The notes under the pieces are model-generated. The model was given only the letters and a program-made list of their open reading frames with translations, had not been told where the DNA came from and made no database searches. The position numbers were made by a program, and so were the translations under genes. This document shows positions 51,842-60,619 of a DNA stretch of 64,000 nucleotides, one piece after another. The stretch covers positions 3,590,983 to 3,654,982 of the forward strand of contig NZ_CP123622.1 of NCBI RefSeq assembly GCF_029873255.1, in the 5' to 3' direction. This DNA comes from Pigmentibacter sp. JX0631. Lineage in GTDB: Bacteria; Bdellovibrionota_B; Oligoflexia; Silvanigrellales; Silvanigrellaceae. Each line of letters opens with the position of its first letter. Position 1 is the stretch's first letter.

Positions 51842-54088
51842 ATGCAAATTGAAGGTGAATACAATAAGGATAAAAATGTGGATTTCCCTAATATTATTTC
51901 TCCTGAATTAATAAAGAAACTTCAACTTGACCTAAACAGAATAAATATTCATCATGCAAGAATTAAGCAAGCTTTAAATAAACAAATAAAAACAACAATT
52001 CCTATCATGGGTGCTTGTACAACTAGCAATGGCGGAATTATCTCTTGGAAGCAAATCACACGGATACTTTCTTCCACTTATCATCCTTCAAGAAGAAAAT
52101 TTCAAAAAAGCTCGTTAGACTTTTGGAGGGAAAACCATTTAGTAACTTGTGTACCTGCTGCTGGAGCAGCTTCTCGCTTTTTTAGTGACTTGCAAAAATA
52201 CATAATTATTTTAAATGATCTTATTCCAGAATTAAAAGATATTTTTCATAAATTCACAGCCAATAAAACAAGTTTTGAATTAGCTTTTAATGTAAGAAAA
52301 AAAATACATTCTACAATATTAAATATTAAAAATATCCCTGAAATATCTGTTTTATTTGATTCCCTTGAAGAACATATTGCTGAAGAAAGTAAAAAAAACT
52401 GCTATCAATTTTACTATTATCTATTAGAACTTTTACAAACAGGAACTATAGAAAGTAATTTCAACGAAAGAAATACTAAAAAAACAGTAAAAAAGAAACA
52501 AACTTCTCAACAAATAAACGAGCAAGTTATTAGAACTCCTTGGGAATACAACCAACCATTACTAAAAACAAAAACCGAGGAAAAAAACAAAAAAATTGCA
52601 AAATATTCTGCTCAAACAAATCATTGGATGGATAGAATAGTTGTCCCAAATAATGCAATAAATCATCAAAAAGAAGAATTCAAAAATGAATATATTTTAT
52701 TCAACTCCCATGAGCAAAATATTTTAAAATCTTATAGTATTTGTTCAATATTTGTTTATTTATATGGAACAATACCTAAAGCTTTAGTCCCAACTACTAT
52801 TGAAGGTGATTCTTTTCTAACTTTAAAAATTGCTGAACAAATTAAGTTGTTTCCTTGTTTAGGAAATGTTTTAGTAGTTCCAACTAATTTAAAAAAAGAT
52901 TTTGAGCAAGAAATAATAAAAAACTCTAGCTACTTACAAGAAAATATAAATGATATTTTTGCGCTAAAAGATTCTCCGTTTGCTCCAACTTGGTTAAAAA
53001 ATTCCACAAACCAAAAAGGGGATTGGCTTGTATTAGAGCAAGGAAAATCTTTGTCTACTATTCGATTTAATTTAGATGGTACGCCTTATACAGATGAAGA
53101 TGGCAATTATGTTCCTATATCAGCTGGGCATGGTGAATTAATCCATTTATTTGATTCCATAGCAGACTCCTTTCCAAATGCAGAATGCTTACATATAAGA
53201 AATATAGATAACGTCATAGGGACATCAAAAGATCGTATTGAAGAACTTAATATTCCTGCTGAAGCTTTTAAAATTATTCGTGATTGTATAGAAGTTCTTA
53301 GGGCAAAAATTGAAGATCATCTTTTTCATGAACAAATAAATAAACAAGCAATATATAAAATACAAGATCAAGAAGTGTTAAAAGTGCTGAATTATTTATG
53401 TTCTTTTATTAATCAAGAGTTAGCCCAAGATGGGCTAAATTTATGCTTTAATTCTGAAAAGCATTTTACTGGGATCCCATTTCAAACAATACATAAAATT
53501 GTAGGAAATCTATTTCATTGGCAACCGTTAGCAGAACCTTTAAACAATTATTCAGCATGGGAAAAAACGCTTTCTTGGCTTGAACAACCCATCTCTATTT
53601 TTGGCGTAGTTCGCAAAGAAGTTGCTGATATCGGTGGAGGGCCTATTTTTGCTGAATTATCTGATGGAACTAAAATAAAATTATGTATTGAAATGCCCCA
53701 TGTCGATGAAAAAGAAACGATGGAATATTTTGGCCCCCGTGGAAAAGCTACACATTTTAATCCTGTCCTCGCTTTTTTTGAATTAAGAACGAATAAACGT
53801 TCCTTTGAAAAAGAACAAGTATTAGGAAAAAAAGTTAATTATTCAAAACTTTTTGACGACAGATTTTGGCTTTTAACAAAACGGGAATACAAAGGCGTAC
53901 CTGTGTGCTATCATGAAACAGTATTGCATGAATTAATTGGAAATTCAGCAACATCAAATTTGGTCTTTATAGAAGTTCCAAGAACACTTTTTCGTCCGCA
54001 TAAATCTTTTTTTGATTCATTAGGAAATGATAGGCGTACTTATGGATTTGATGAAACTTTGGTCTCACTCGAAACAAGAAATTTTTAA
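51842..54088 (+). CDS. DUF4301-family protein, unusually long
   Basis: A 748-residue protein. Family segments are VTCVPAAGAASRFFSDL (about 98-114) near the N-terminus, DGTPYTDEDGNYVPISAGHGELIHLFDSI in the middle, and LHIRNIDNVIGTSKDRIEEL after it. Together they suggest a nucleotidyltransferase-like GT-A fold of the sugar-nucleotide pyrophosphorylase type. The substrate is unknown. Length exceeds the roughly 500 residues usual in the family because of a Lys/Asn-rich insert of about 200 residues (about 185-400) and extended ends. AGGAG precedes the ATG. It overlaps the next gene. It is divergent from rlmN. Confidence 0.75.
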   Translation: MQIEGEYNKDKNVDFPNIISPELIKKLQLDLNRINIHHARIKQALNKQIKTTIPIMGACTTSNGGIISWKQITRILSSTYHPSRRKFQKSSLDFWRENHLVTCVPAAGAASRFFSDLQKYIIILNDLIPELKDIFHKFTANKTSFELAFNVRKKIHSTILNIKNIPEISVLFDSLEEHIAEESKKNCYQFYYYLLELLQTGTIESNFNERNTKKTVKKKQTSQQINEQVIRTPWEYNQPLLKTKTEEKNKKIAKYSAQTNHWMDRIVVPNNAINHQKEEFKNEYILFNSHEQNILKSYSICSIFVYLYGTIPKALVPTTIEGDSFLTLKIAEQIKLFPCLGNVLVVPTNLKKDFEQEIIKNSSYLQENINDIFALKDSPFAPTWLKNSTNQKGDWLVLEQGKSLSTIRFNLDGTPYTDEDGNYVPISAGHGELIHLFDSIADSFPNAECLHIRNIDNVIGTSKDRIEELNIPAEAFKIIRDCIEVLRAKIEDHLFHEQINKQAIYKIQDQEVLKVLNYLCSFINQELAQDGLNLCFNSEKHFTGIPFQTIHKIVGNLFHWQPLAEPLNNYSAWEKTLSWLEQPISIFGVVRKEVADIGGGPIFAELSDGTKIKLCIEMPHVDEKETMEYFGPRGKATHFNPVLAFFELRTNKRSFEKEQVLGKKVNYSKLFDDRFWLLTKREYKGVPVCYHETVLHELIGNSATSNLVFIEVPRTLFRPHKSFFDSLGNDRRTYGFDETLVSLETRNF

Positions 54089-54551
54089 TATTGAGCAAAC
54101 TATTCCAGAAAAAGGAAAAAAATTTTTCTCTGAATTAGGAAAGCAATTAGAAAAAGACATACAGTTTCTTAAAACCCAAAAAGATTTAGAAAAAAATTTG
54201 TTTTTCCATCAATTAAAAGTTTCCTGCGGCTCAATTGAATTAGATCCTCAAAATAAAGAATTAATAAAAGACTATATTTTTATTTATATTCCTGGAGATG
54301 CTGGATTTCTAATAGAACCAAATCAAACATATGAAAATTTTTATTTATTTCGTGCAACTAAGCTTATCCAACAAGTAGATTTAGGAAAATCAGATGGAAA
54401 CTATTCACCATTATTCATCTTAAAAAGCGGCGTAGTCGAAGAATTTACTCTATTAGACGATAATTATATCAGAGTCATTGGTAATAATAAAACACTCTCA
54501 ATTAAGCAAACCAGTGAAATGCTTTTACTTTTAGCAGATTCTATGCAATAA
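54027..54551 (+). CDS. Hypothetical protein overlapping the DUF4301 gene
   Basis: A protein of about 170 residues without known relatives that I can name. The start is uncertain: ATG at 54027, 54042 or 54051; each overlaps the upstream gene by 38-62 bases, so translational coupling is likely. It has no signal peptide. An N-terminal helical part (KKFFSELGKQLEKDIQFLKTQKDLEK) precedes a beta-rich part (IFIYIPGDAGFLIEPNQTYENFYLF, FILKSGVVEEFTLLDDN). It probably works with the DUF4301 protein. Confidence 0.6.
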   Translation: MIGVLMDLMKLWSHSKQEIFNIEQTIPEKGKKFFSELGKQLEKDIQFLKTQKDLEKNLFFHQLKVSCGSIELDPQNKELIKDYIFIYIPGDAGFLIEPNQTYENFYLFRATKLIQQVDLGKSDGNYSPLFILKSGVVEEFTLLDDNYIRVIGNNKTLSIKQTSEMLLLLADSMQ

Positions 54552-55955
54552 TTACTTTAGAAATTTCAATGTATATATTGGAAGTTGTTTATTTAATGCA
54601 GGATCTAAAATAATATATTTTCCACCCTTTTTTGAGTTCATTACAAAAGAATAAATATTTTCAGCGTTACTTAGATTTGAGTGTTTCATTTTTAAATCAA
54701 GAAGAAAGGACAATCCAATCGGTGTGGCATATGAACTAACAGCATCTGCTCCTATTGGAGGGTTTGTACCAACATTAAATGTTGAAAATTCTACTACACC
54801 GTTAGCATAATTAAATGGTCTTTGTTTTTCAACAGCAATATTAATATAAATATCAGTGCACAGCTCTGAATTTTCATTTCCATTTAGTAAATATTTCTTA
54901 GATTTATCTGTTACAATTCCATCAACGGGTATGTCCCTACTCAATGAATTTACATAACCAATTCTAATTCTATTTTTGAGAACTTGACAGTCTGAATAAA
55001 AATCAGAATTATTTTTATCAACGTAAATACTTGATGATAAATTTGCTTGGACTAAAAGGACATTATTATTTTCAACTAATTTTGCCAAAAACTGATCAAA
55101 ATATAATTTATTTACAGCTTTTTTAAAACTACTTTTAATTTTAATATTAGGACAAATTTTGCTAAAAATATTAAAATATGCAGAATCAATTCCCTCTGAA
55201 AGAGAAATAAAATTAATATTATAGTCAAGAACTTTTTTATTTATAGTATTCGCTTGATAGGTTAATAAATTTTTTAGCATATCTAATTTATACTCATCTT
55301 TCAAAGCATTATTGCAAATAATATCATTCCATCTTTTTTGAGTGTCATAGTATAGTAAAAACTGTGCTTGCGGATTATTATTTGCTAAGAAATTAAAAAT
55401 ACTAACTGAATGCCCACGAGAATTATCCTGCAAAAGTATGTTACTTAGATCACGACCAAGTGATGCAGAAAAAAGTTCTTGATTTGGTTTTAGAGCTTCA
55501 CTAGGTATAAAATAATGTTCTTCAGGGTTTAAAATTTGAGTTAAAATCTTATTTGCAGTAGAATTAATTTCTATGGATCTATAATCTGTTGTAATTTCTC
55601 CATTTGCGCCTTCTACTAAATTTTCTAATACACGATTAAAATATCTAGTATATGCGGCTAATGCCATCCCACTATCATCAATAATCAAAATTCTAAAATT
55701 ATTACTACTCTCAAGCGGAGTAGCTTTTCCTGGAAAAACAATTTCTTTTGAATTACAAAGATCTGTTCCATTGGCACAAGATTTTTGCCAGTCTCTTATT
55801 GCAGAATCAATTTGAAGATTTATATTTTCATAATTATTTTCATCATTTACATTAGAGTTTTCAATAGCAGCATTAGCCATTAGAAAGTTTGAAAAAATTA
55901 AAATAAAAAAAGTTATTTTTATTTTCTTAATTTTTCTTAGATAGCGAAGTAGCAT
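54552..55955 (-). CDS. Secreted degenerate subtilase (S8-like) protein
   Basis: A 467-residue protein with a signal peptide (about 1-29, ending MANA). The pattern of a subtilisin fold can be followed: FRILIIDDSGMALA (D94 as the usual D-S/T-G aspartate), RGHSVSIFNFLA (H172, replacing GHGT), INFISLSEGID (the S-L-S strand), VLLVQANLSS (oxyanion-hole region) and VSSYATPIGLSFLL (S398 in the S-x-A-T-P motif). All three catalytic positions are filled, but the glycines around H and S are changed, so activity is uncertain. It is last in a minus-strand run with a membrane-anchored protein and a Hint-domain protein. Confidence 0.6.
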   Translation of the reverse strand: MLLRYLRKIKKIKITFFILIFSNFLMANAAIENSNVNDENNYENINLQIDSAIRDWQKSCANGTDLCNSKEIVFPGKATPLESSNNFRILIIDDSGMALAAYTRYFNRVLENLVEGANGEITTDYRSIEINSTANKILTQILNPEEHYFIPSEALKPNQELFSASLGRDLSNILLQDNSRGHSVSIFNFLANNNPQAQFLLYYDTQKRWNDIICNNALKDEYKLDMLKNLLTYQANTINKKVLDYNINFISLSEGIDSAYFNIFSKICPNIKIKSSFKKAVNKLYFDQFLAKLVENNNVLLVQANLSSSIYVDKNNSDFYSDCQVLKNRIRIGYVNSLSRDIPVDGIVTDKSKKYLLNGNENSELCTDIYINIAVEKQRPFNYANGVVEFSTFNVGTNPPIGADAVSSYATPIGLSFLLDLKMKHSNLSNAENIYSFVMNSKKGGKYIILDPALNKQLPIYTLKFLK

Positions 55956-55963
55956 TTAAACTC

Positions 55964-56725
55964 CTATGCGTCAGAAAAGTATTTAGCCATTATTGCAGAT
56001 GTTTTTTCTCTTCCAAATTTTAATTTTAAAGAAAAAAAGACACTTTGATCAAATATATCTTTTAATTCTTTATTATTTAACTTATTTGAAAAACCTATTT
56101 TTGTTAAATATTCACCTAAATTACTTTCTAATTCATCGGAATTTTGAATACTAATAAAAGCACTCACTAAATCATAAAGATCAGCTTCTTCGCCTTTATT
56201 TATAGTTTGCTTAGTATCATAATTTTTTGTTATTTTACTTATTGTATCTATAATTGGTTCTTGATTTCCTATTATTGCCAATTCTTTTAAAGATTTAATT
56301 GCAAAAACTCTAGCATAAGCTTGATTATCTCCTGCAATTTTAATTGCCATTTCTTTATCTAAAAGAATATCTTGAATTACTTTAATAATATTTTTCTGAT
56401 CCCCACTGTAATAAACAGAAAAAAATTTATCTTTAAACTCCTTTTCAAAAGTTATATAAGTATATTTATCTTTCAATAAATTAATCATTTTTGTAACTTC
56501 AACTTTTTCTTTAAGCAATTCATCATTAGAATTTTTTTTCTCTAATTCACTTACATTTTTCTTTTTACTAATATCTAAAACATATTTGTAATTTTTTAAA
56601 CCATTTTCTTGATTCACTTTCAAATCGTGTTTAAAAGCAATATTGTCTTTTTTATTCAAAAATAAAGATACAAAAAAAATTGTTAAAATAACGAAAATCA
56701 GTACATATTTTTTTTTATTTTTCAT
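55964..56725 (-). CDS. Membrane-anchored hypothetical protein in the Hint/subtilase cluster
   Basis: A 253-residue protein I cannot assign. One hydrophobic segment (about 6-24, after a KNKKKK start) would anchor it with the rest in the periplasm. The remainder is Lys/Glu/Asp/Asn-rich and mostly helical, with a possible coiled coil (about 45-75) and a repeat-like helical region (about 110-240; ARVFAIKSLKELAIIGN). The ATG at 56725 is chosen over a TTG four codons earlier. Gaps to the genes on either side are 8 and 34 bases, so the three are likely cotranscribed. Confidence 0.6.
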   Translation of the reverse strand: MKNKKKYVLIFVILTIFFVSLFLNKKDNIAFKHDLKVNQENGLKNYKYVLDISKKKNVSELEKKNSNDELLKEKVEVTKMINLLKDKYTYITFEKEFKDKFFSVYYSGDQKNIIKVIQDILLDKEMAIKIAGDNQAYARVFAIKSLKELAIIGNQEPIIDTISKITKNYDTKQTINKGEEADLYDLVSAFISIQNSDELESNLGEYLTKIGFSNKLNNKELKDIFDQSVFFSLKLKFGREKTSAIMAKYFSDA

Positions 56726-56759
56726 TTTAAAATCCAAGTAGTTATTGCAGAAAGATAAT

Positions 56760-57551
56760 TTATTCTCTTACTGCAATGGAATTTAGCATACTCTTTAAAT
56801 TATTTTGCCAAGCCAAATCACCAACAATAAGACCTTCTGCAAATAAAGTATGCTCTATAGGAGTTTTTCCAGAAGTTAATATATTCAACACATCATCGCT
56901 TGTAAACTCGTGTTCGATCTTTTGGATAACCACTGGTTTACCATTTGCTTGTACCAATTTATCTGTTAATTGTACTTTTTCCGCTTCTACCATTTTACCA
57001 CTACTTAATAAAATTGCATGTTTTTTAGTAACAGCAAGCCGTAAATTATTTTCAGTATAAAAAACGATAAGAGGTTCTTTTTCAGGTCCACTAGTTGTTT
57101 GAAAAAGTTCGAATGAATTTGTTTTAATTGCAGATAATTTAGTGTCTTGATGCAGGCTTAATACTCTATAATGTTGTTTTTCTGAAATTATTTTTGCAAT
57201 TTTTTCATAACCCATGTAATTAATATCTTTTCCTACAACAAAAATTCTTGTATTTTTCTCAAAACATCCACATGAACACCATGCTCTTAAAATATTATTA
57301 CGATCACAAATTGGGTATGAATTATAAGCGACTAAAGAATCAAATTCTTCTTTATTTATACAACCACTTTTAAGTCCATAATCTCTTTCGCCCTGGCAAG
57401 TGGGAGCATCAGGAATGTTATCTACACAACGACCATTTCTATCAGTTGGACCGATAATTCTATTTCCAGCAAAAGTGGTATTACTGATAGAAATTATTGA
57501 TATTATAATACTAGTAAAAAGCAAAACTCGTTTTAGTAACGTATTATACAT
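56760..57551 (-). CDS. Secreted Hedgehog/intein-type (Hint) domain protein
   Basis: A 263-residue protein. A signal peptide (about 1-28, ending TTFA) leads to a small Cys-rich module (C42, C52, C64, C82, C92, C94). The Hint domain starts at C96 in CSCGCFEKNTRIFVVG: a Gly-Cys-Phe junction like the cleavage site of Hedgehog proteins. The block with T175-x-x-H178 (LAVTKKHAILL) followed by GKMVEAEKVQLTDKLV is the second Hint signature, and HTLFAEGLIVGDLAW closes the domain. There is no C-terminal HN plus extein as in an intein, so the expected outcome is cleavage at G95-C96, possibly with attachment of the N-module to a nucleophile. First gene of the cluster. Confidence 0.75.
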   Translation of the reverse strand: MYNTLLKRVLLFTSIIISIISISNTTFAGNRIIGPTDRNGRCVDNIPDAPTCQGERDYGLKSGCINKEEFDSLVAYNSYPICDRNNILRAWCSCGCFEKNTRIFVVGKDINYMGYEKIAKIISEKQHYRVLSLHQDTKLSAIKTNSFELFQTTSGPEKEPLIVFYTENNLRLAVTKKHAILLSSGKMVEAEKVQLTDKLVQANGKPVVIQKIEHEFTSDDVLNILTSGKTPIEHTLFAEGLIVGDLAWQNNLKSMLNSIAVRE

Positions 57552-57840
57552 ATAAACTCCTTTTGATTGAAAATGTATCAGTAACTCTATATTTAAATTT
57601 TCATTTTGAAAAATTCTTAATATTTTTTAGAAAAATGAATATTTATGGCTTTAAATCAAAACAAAATTACTGAATTATTTTATTAGTAGTCAAAAGAATG
57701 ACGTTTAATTATTTTTCCTGAGTTTTAACTTTTAATAATTGTACCAAAAAATTTAAATCCATGGATTTTTTAACCCATGATTTAGAAAAAAATAAACTTT
57801 ATTTTTGAAAAATATTTTATATTTTTTTTAAAATGTAATT
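57552..57840. other. AT-rich intergenic gap with a perfect 14-base palindrome
   Basis: The gap lies between the start of the Hint gene and the end of the EamA gene, both on the minus strand. It is very AT-rich and encodes nothing I can support. The only regular element is AAATCCATGGATTT at 57755-57768, which reads the same on both strands and might bind a regulator. Promoter elements for the Hint cluster should be here but none is clear. Confidence 0.4.
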
Positions 57841-58812
57841 CTACTTTTCTTTCACCCTATGCAATAATACTTTCGATTGATCTGCATATCTAACACCTAC
57901 ATAAATAGATACGAGCACGCAAAGCATTCCAAGAAATGTCGTCAAATGAAATGGTTCATTCAAAAATATAATTGCCAATATAGCCGAACTTATTGGGATA
58001 ACACCTGTCATTAATGCTGCCGTGTTTGAATCGATTTTAGCGATACCCCTATTGTAAAAAGTATAAAATAAAGCACCACTAAATAAACCAATAAAAAAAC
58101 TTAATAGCCAGATATTTGAATCTATTTGCAAGAAATTTATATCCCTTGCTGAATATAATGCAAAAGGCAAGCAAAACAGACCATTTAATAAATTAATTAA
58201 CAATCCAGAAACAATTGGACAGACCTTAATTTTTATCATTTTCGCAAATATGGTGAATAATGCTTCAGGAACCATTGCTAAAAAAACAATAAAATTTCCG
58301 AGAATCATCTGCTGTGATGTGTGTTCTACAATTTTATCGTTTGCTAATTGCCCTGGTATTCTTGTTAAATTTAAAATCATAATTCCTAAAACAACTAAAC
58401 AAACACTCAAAACATGAATACGTTTTAAAGGTTGTCTTAAAAATAAATATGAAAAAATAACAATTATAGTTGGAATAGAACTGCCAATAATACCAACTGA
58501 AGTCGCAGTAGTTTTATTTAATCCATACATATAAATGAAATTAAAGAAAACTCCTCCAGAAAGAGCCATTAATAAATAGATAAACCAATCATAGCTATTG
58601 AATTTATTATCTTCTAAATAAAATTTAAATTTCTTCATTACAATTGCCATAAATAGCAATATTAATACACCAAAAATATATCTTAATTCTAACAACAGCA
58701 TTAAAGGCGCTTTTTCAATTAAAAATTTATTTAAAATGATATTTACACCAACAAAAGAATTAGCAATACCTATTTCTAAAACACCTATAAGGTAATTATT
58801 ATTTTTTTTCAC
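57841..58812 (-). CDS. EamA (DMT superfamily) transporter
   Basis: A 323-residue inner-membrane protein with ten hydrophobic segments in two EamA repeats (about 8-150 and 165-310). Typical segments are LRYIFGVLILLFMAIV, GLNKTTATSVGIIGSSIPTIIVIFSYLFLRQPL and the repeat GIAKIDSNTAALMTGVIPISSAILAIIFLNEPF. Members move metabolites such as amino acids; the substrate is not known. The start is GTG 58812 with GGTGG upstream. It follows the glutamate-cysteine ligase gene by 20 bases and may share its transcript. Confidence 0.9.
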   Translation of the reverse strand: MKKNNNYLIGVLEIGIANSFVGVNIILNKFLIEKAPLMLLLELRYIFGVLILLFMAIVMKKFKFYLEDNKFNSYDWFIYLLMALSGGVFFNFIYMYGLNKTTATSVGIIGSSIPTIIVIFSYLFLRQPLKRIHVLSVCLVVLGIMILNLTRIPGQLANDKIVEHTSQQMILGNFIVFLAMVPEALFTIFAKMIKIKVCPIVSGLLINLLNGLFCLPFALYSARDINFLQIDSNIWLLSFFIGLFSGALFYTFYNRGIAKIDSNTAALMTGVIPISSAILAIIFLNEPFHLTTFLGMLCVLVSIYVGVRYADQSKVLLHRVKEK

Positions 58813-58832
58813 TCAATATTTCCACCAATAAA

Positions 58833-60158
58833 TTAGTATAAAAATTTACCAAATTCTTTTGCGGGATTGAAAGTTTTATTTTTTTCTACAAATTCTAAAG
58901 CACTTGCTGCTTTCCAATATTCTGGTTTTTGGACTAAAAATTCTTTATAAGCATTTACAGCTTTACAAGCTTCTTGTTCCTTTAAATCAGACAGCATTTC
59001 AATAGCTAGATTTAATAAAGGAACTTCTAATTCTGTGTAATCTTGTTTTTCAGTAAATACTTTTTTGAAATCAACTTTTTTCTTTTTCAAAAACTGCCAT
59101 ACTTCTTTTCTTACTTTACTAGTTTTAGCTAATGCCCAAAAAAATGCGACAGGTGCAAAAGTATGTTCAAAAGGTTGAGCATCGATATGTCTTATTTCTA
59201 AAAAATCTCTTAACCTTAAATGCGGAAATAAAGTTCCTAAATGGGTTTCCCAACTATTTAAATCTGGATATTTTCCTTTGTAACCATTTTCTAACCATCC
59301 TTCAAAAGATAATTCATTAAACAAAGGTTGTTCTAGAATAGGCAAACCATCAATAAAAAATACATTCGCCTTTTTTGCCCACTGTGCATATGCACACTCG
59401 GAATTATCTGAAAATGGCATGTCCTTTGGTATTCCTGAACGAGTCGGGTCCATTTTTTCCCAAATTTCTTGTCTTTCAGAATAAAAGTTACTTTTTTTTC
59501 CTTTAAAATAGCGAGAATTAGCAAATAGCTTTTGAGTAATAGGCACTAATACTAAAATTAAATTAACTGCATCTTGCCAATTTTCATCACCAAAAATATC
59601 TAAATTGGCTTGAACAGTTGCGCTATGCCGCATCATATCAATACCACGCAATTGAGGAGCGGACTCAAAATATCGTGTCATGATTTGATAACGTTCTTTC
59701 GGAAGTACAAGAGGATGATCATTTTTAGAAATAGGATTTGTTCCATGGGATAAAAAAACCAATTCACCAGCAGCGGCTTCTTCTATTATTTTAAGACCTT
59801 TAGTAACATTTTCAATGACGTCTGTTAATTTTTCAAATGGCGCCGAAGAGTATTCTAACTGTCCCCCAGGTTCAACACTAATATTTCCCCCATGTTTCAG
59901 AAAAATGTCTGTTATTAAAGAGGAAGATTCATCATATTTTATTTTAATTGGGGTAGAGATTTCAGCAACTCTTTTCAAAAAAGATTGCACATCTAATTTA
60001 GCAGATTCAGTCCCAATCGGAGCTAAGGTTTTTGCATCAAAGGCATGCATTTCCATTTCTAAACCAATTTTTTCCATTCCCTCTCTCGTACCTTTAATTG
60101 GTTGAGTCCATACACGGGAACAAATATTTTTATCAACTAAAGATTTTTGAGATAACAT
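58833..60158 (-). CDS. gshA: Glutamate-cysteine ligase (GCS2/plant-alphaproteobacterial type)
   Basis: A 441-residue enzyme making gamma-glutamylcysteine, the first step to glutathione. Motifs of the plant-type family are KIGLEMEMHAFD, NISVEPGGQLEYSSAPF, MMRHSATVQANLDIFGDENW and LRLRDFLEIRHIDAQPFEHTFAPVAFFWAL. It is unrelated in sequence to the E. coli enzyme. The glutaredoxin gene at 34.8 kb agrees with glutathione being made. GGAG lies before the ATG. A second step enzyme (gshB) is not in the window. EgtA-like ligases are the alternative but usually accompany other egt genes. Confidence 0.85.
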   Translation of the reverse strand: MLSQKSLVDKNICSRVWTQPIKGTREGMEKIGLEMEMHAFDAKTLAPIGTESAKLDVQSFLKRVAEISTPIKIKYDESSSLITDIFLKHGGNISVEPGGQLEYSSAPFEKLTDVIENVTKGLKIIEEAAAGELVFLSHGTNPISKNDHPLVLPKERYQIMTRYFESAPQLRGIDMMRHSATVQANLDIFGDENWQDAVNLILVLVPITQKLFANSRYFKGKKSNFYSERQEIWEKMDPTRSGIPKDMPFSDNSECAYAQWAKKANVFFIDGLPILEQPLFNELSFEGWLENGYKGKYPDLNSWETHLGTLFPHLRLRDFLEIRHIDAQPFEHTFAPVAFFWALAKTSKVRKEVWQFLKKKKVDFKKVFTEKQDYTELEVPLLNLAIEMLSDLKEQEACKAVNAYKEFLVQKPEYWKAASALEFVEKNKTFNPAKEFGKFLY

Positions 60159-60194
60159 TGTTGTAGCTCCAAAAAAACAATAAGGAGCCTCATC

Positions 60195-60617
60195 TTATTT
60201 TTTTTGGATGGCGGGATCAAGTTGCAAAGCGAAATCAGTAACCCCTTCAGAACGAAGAGCATCCATAACAACAACTACAGAATTATAAACAGCTTCTTTA
60301 TCAGCACTAATCATAGCTACAACTTTTGCTTTATTTTTTGTTGCATCTCTTGCTACAGTTTTTAATTCATCTACAGATGTTGATTTACCATCTAACATGA
60401 ATTCACCTGACTTGCCTATGGAAATATTAAATGTCTTTTGGTTTTCTAATTGCTCAGCAGTAGTCGCCTTCGGCAACTCTAGCTTCATTCCTTTATTTAC
60501 AATGAAATGAGCAGTAACCATAAATATAACAAGAAGAACTAAAACAACATCAACAAAAGGAGTTATATTTATATCAACAATAGGATCTTCATCACCTCCA
60601 CCTGTTTTTCCCGCCAT
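60195..60617 (-). CDS. exbD: ExbD/TolR-type biopolymer transport protein
   Basis: A 140-residue protein with one membrane segment at about 22-42 preceded by DPIVDINITPFVDVVLVLLVIFMVTA, whose aspartate carries protons in ExbD/TolR. The periplasmic part ends with DKEAVYNSVVVVMDALRSEGVTDFAL, also typical. It follows the ExbB-like gene by two bases. Together they harvest the proton gradient for TonB or Tol. No tol genes are adjacent, so a TonB role is preferred but not proved. AAGGT precedes the ATG. Confidence 0.88.
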   Translation of the reverse strand: MAGKTGGGDEDPIVDINITPFVDVVLVLLVIFMVTAHFIVNKGMKLELPKATTAEQLENQKTFNISIGKSGEFMLDGKSTSVDELKTVARDATKNKAKVVAMISADKEAVYNSVVVVMDALRSEGVTDFALQLDPAIQKK

Positions 60618-60619
60618 AA

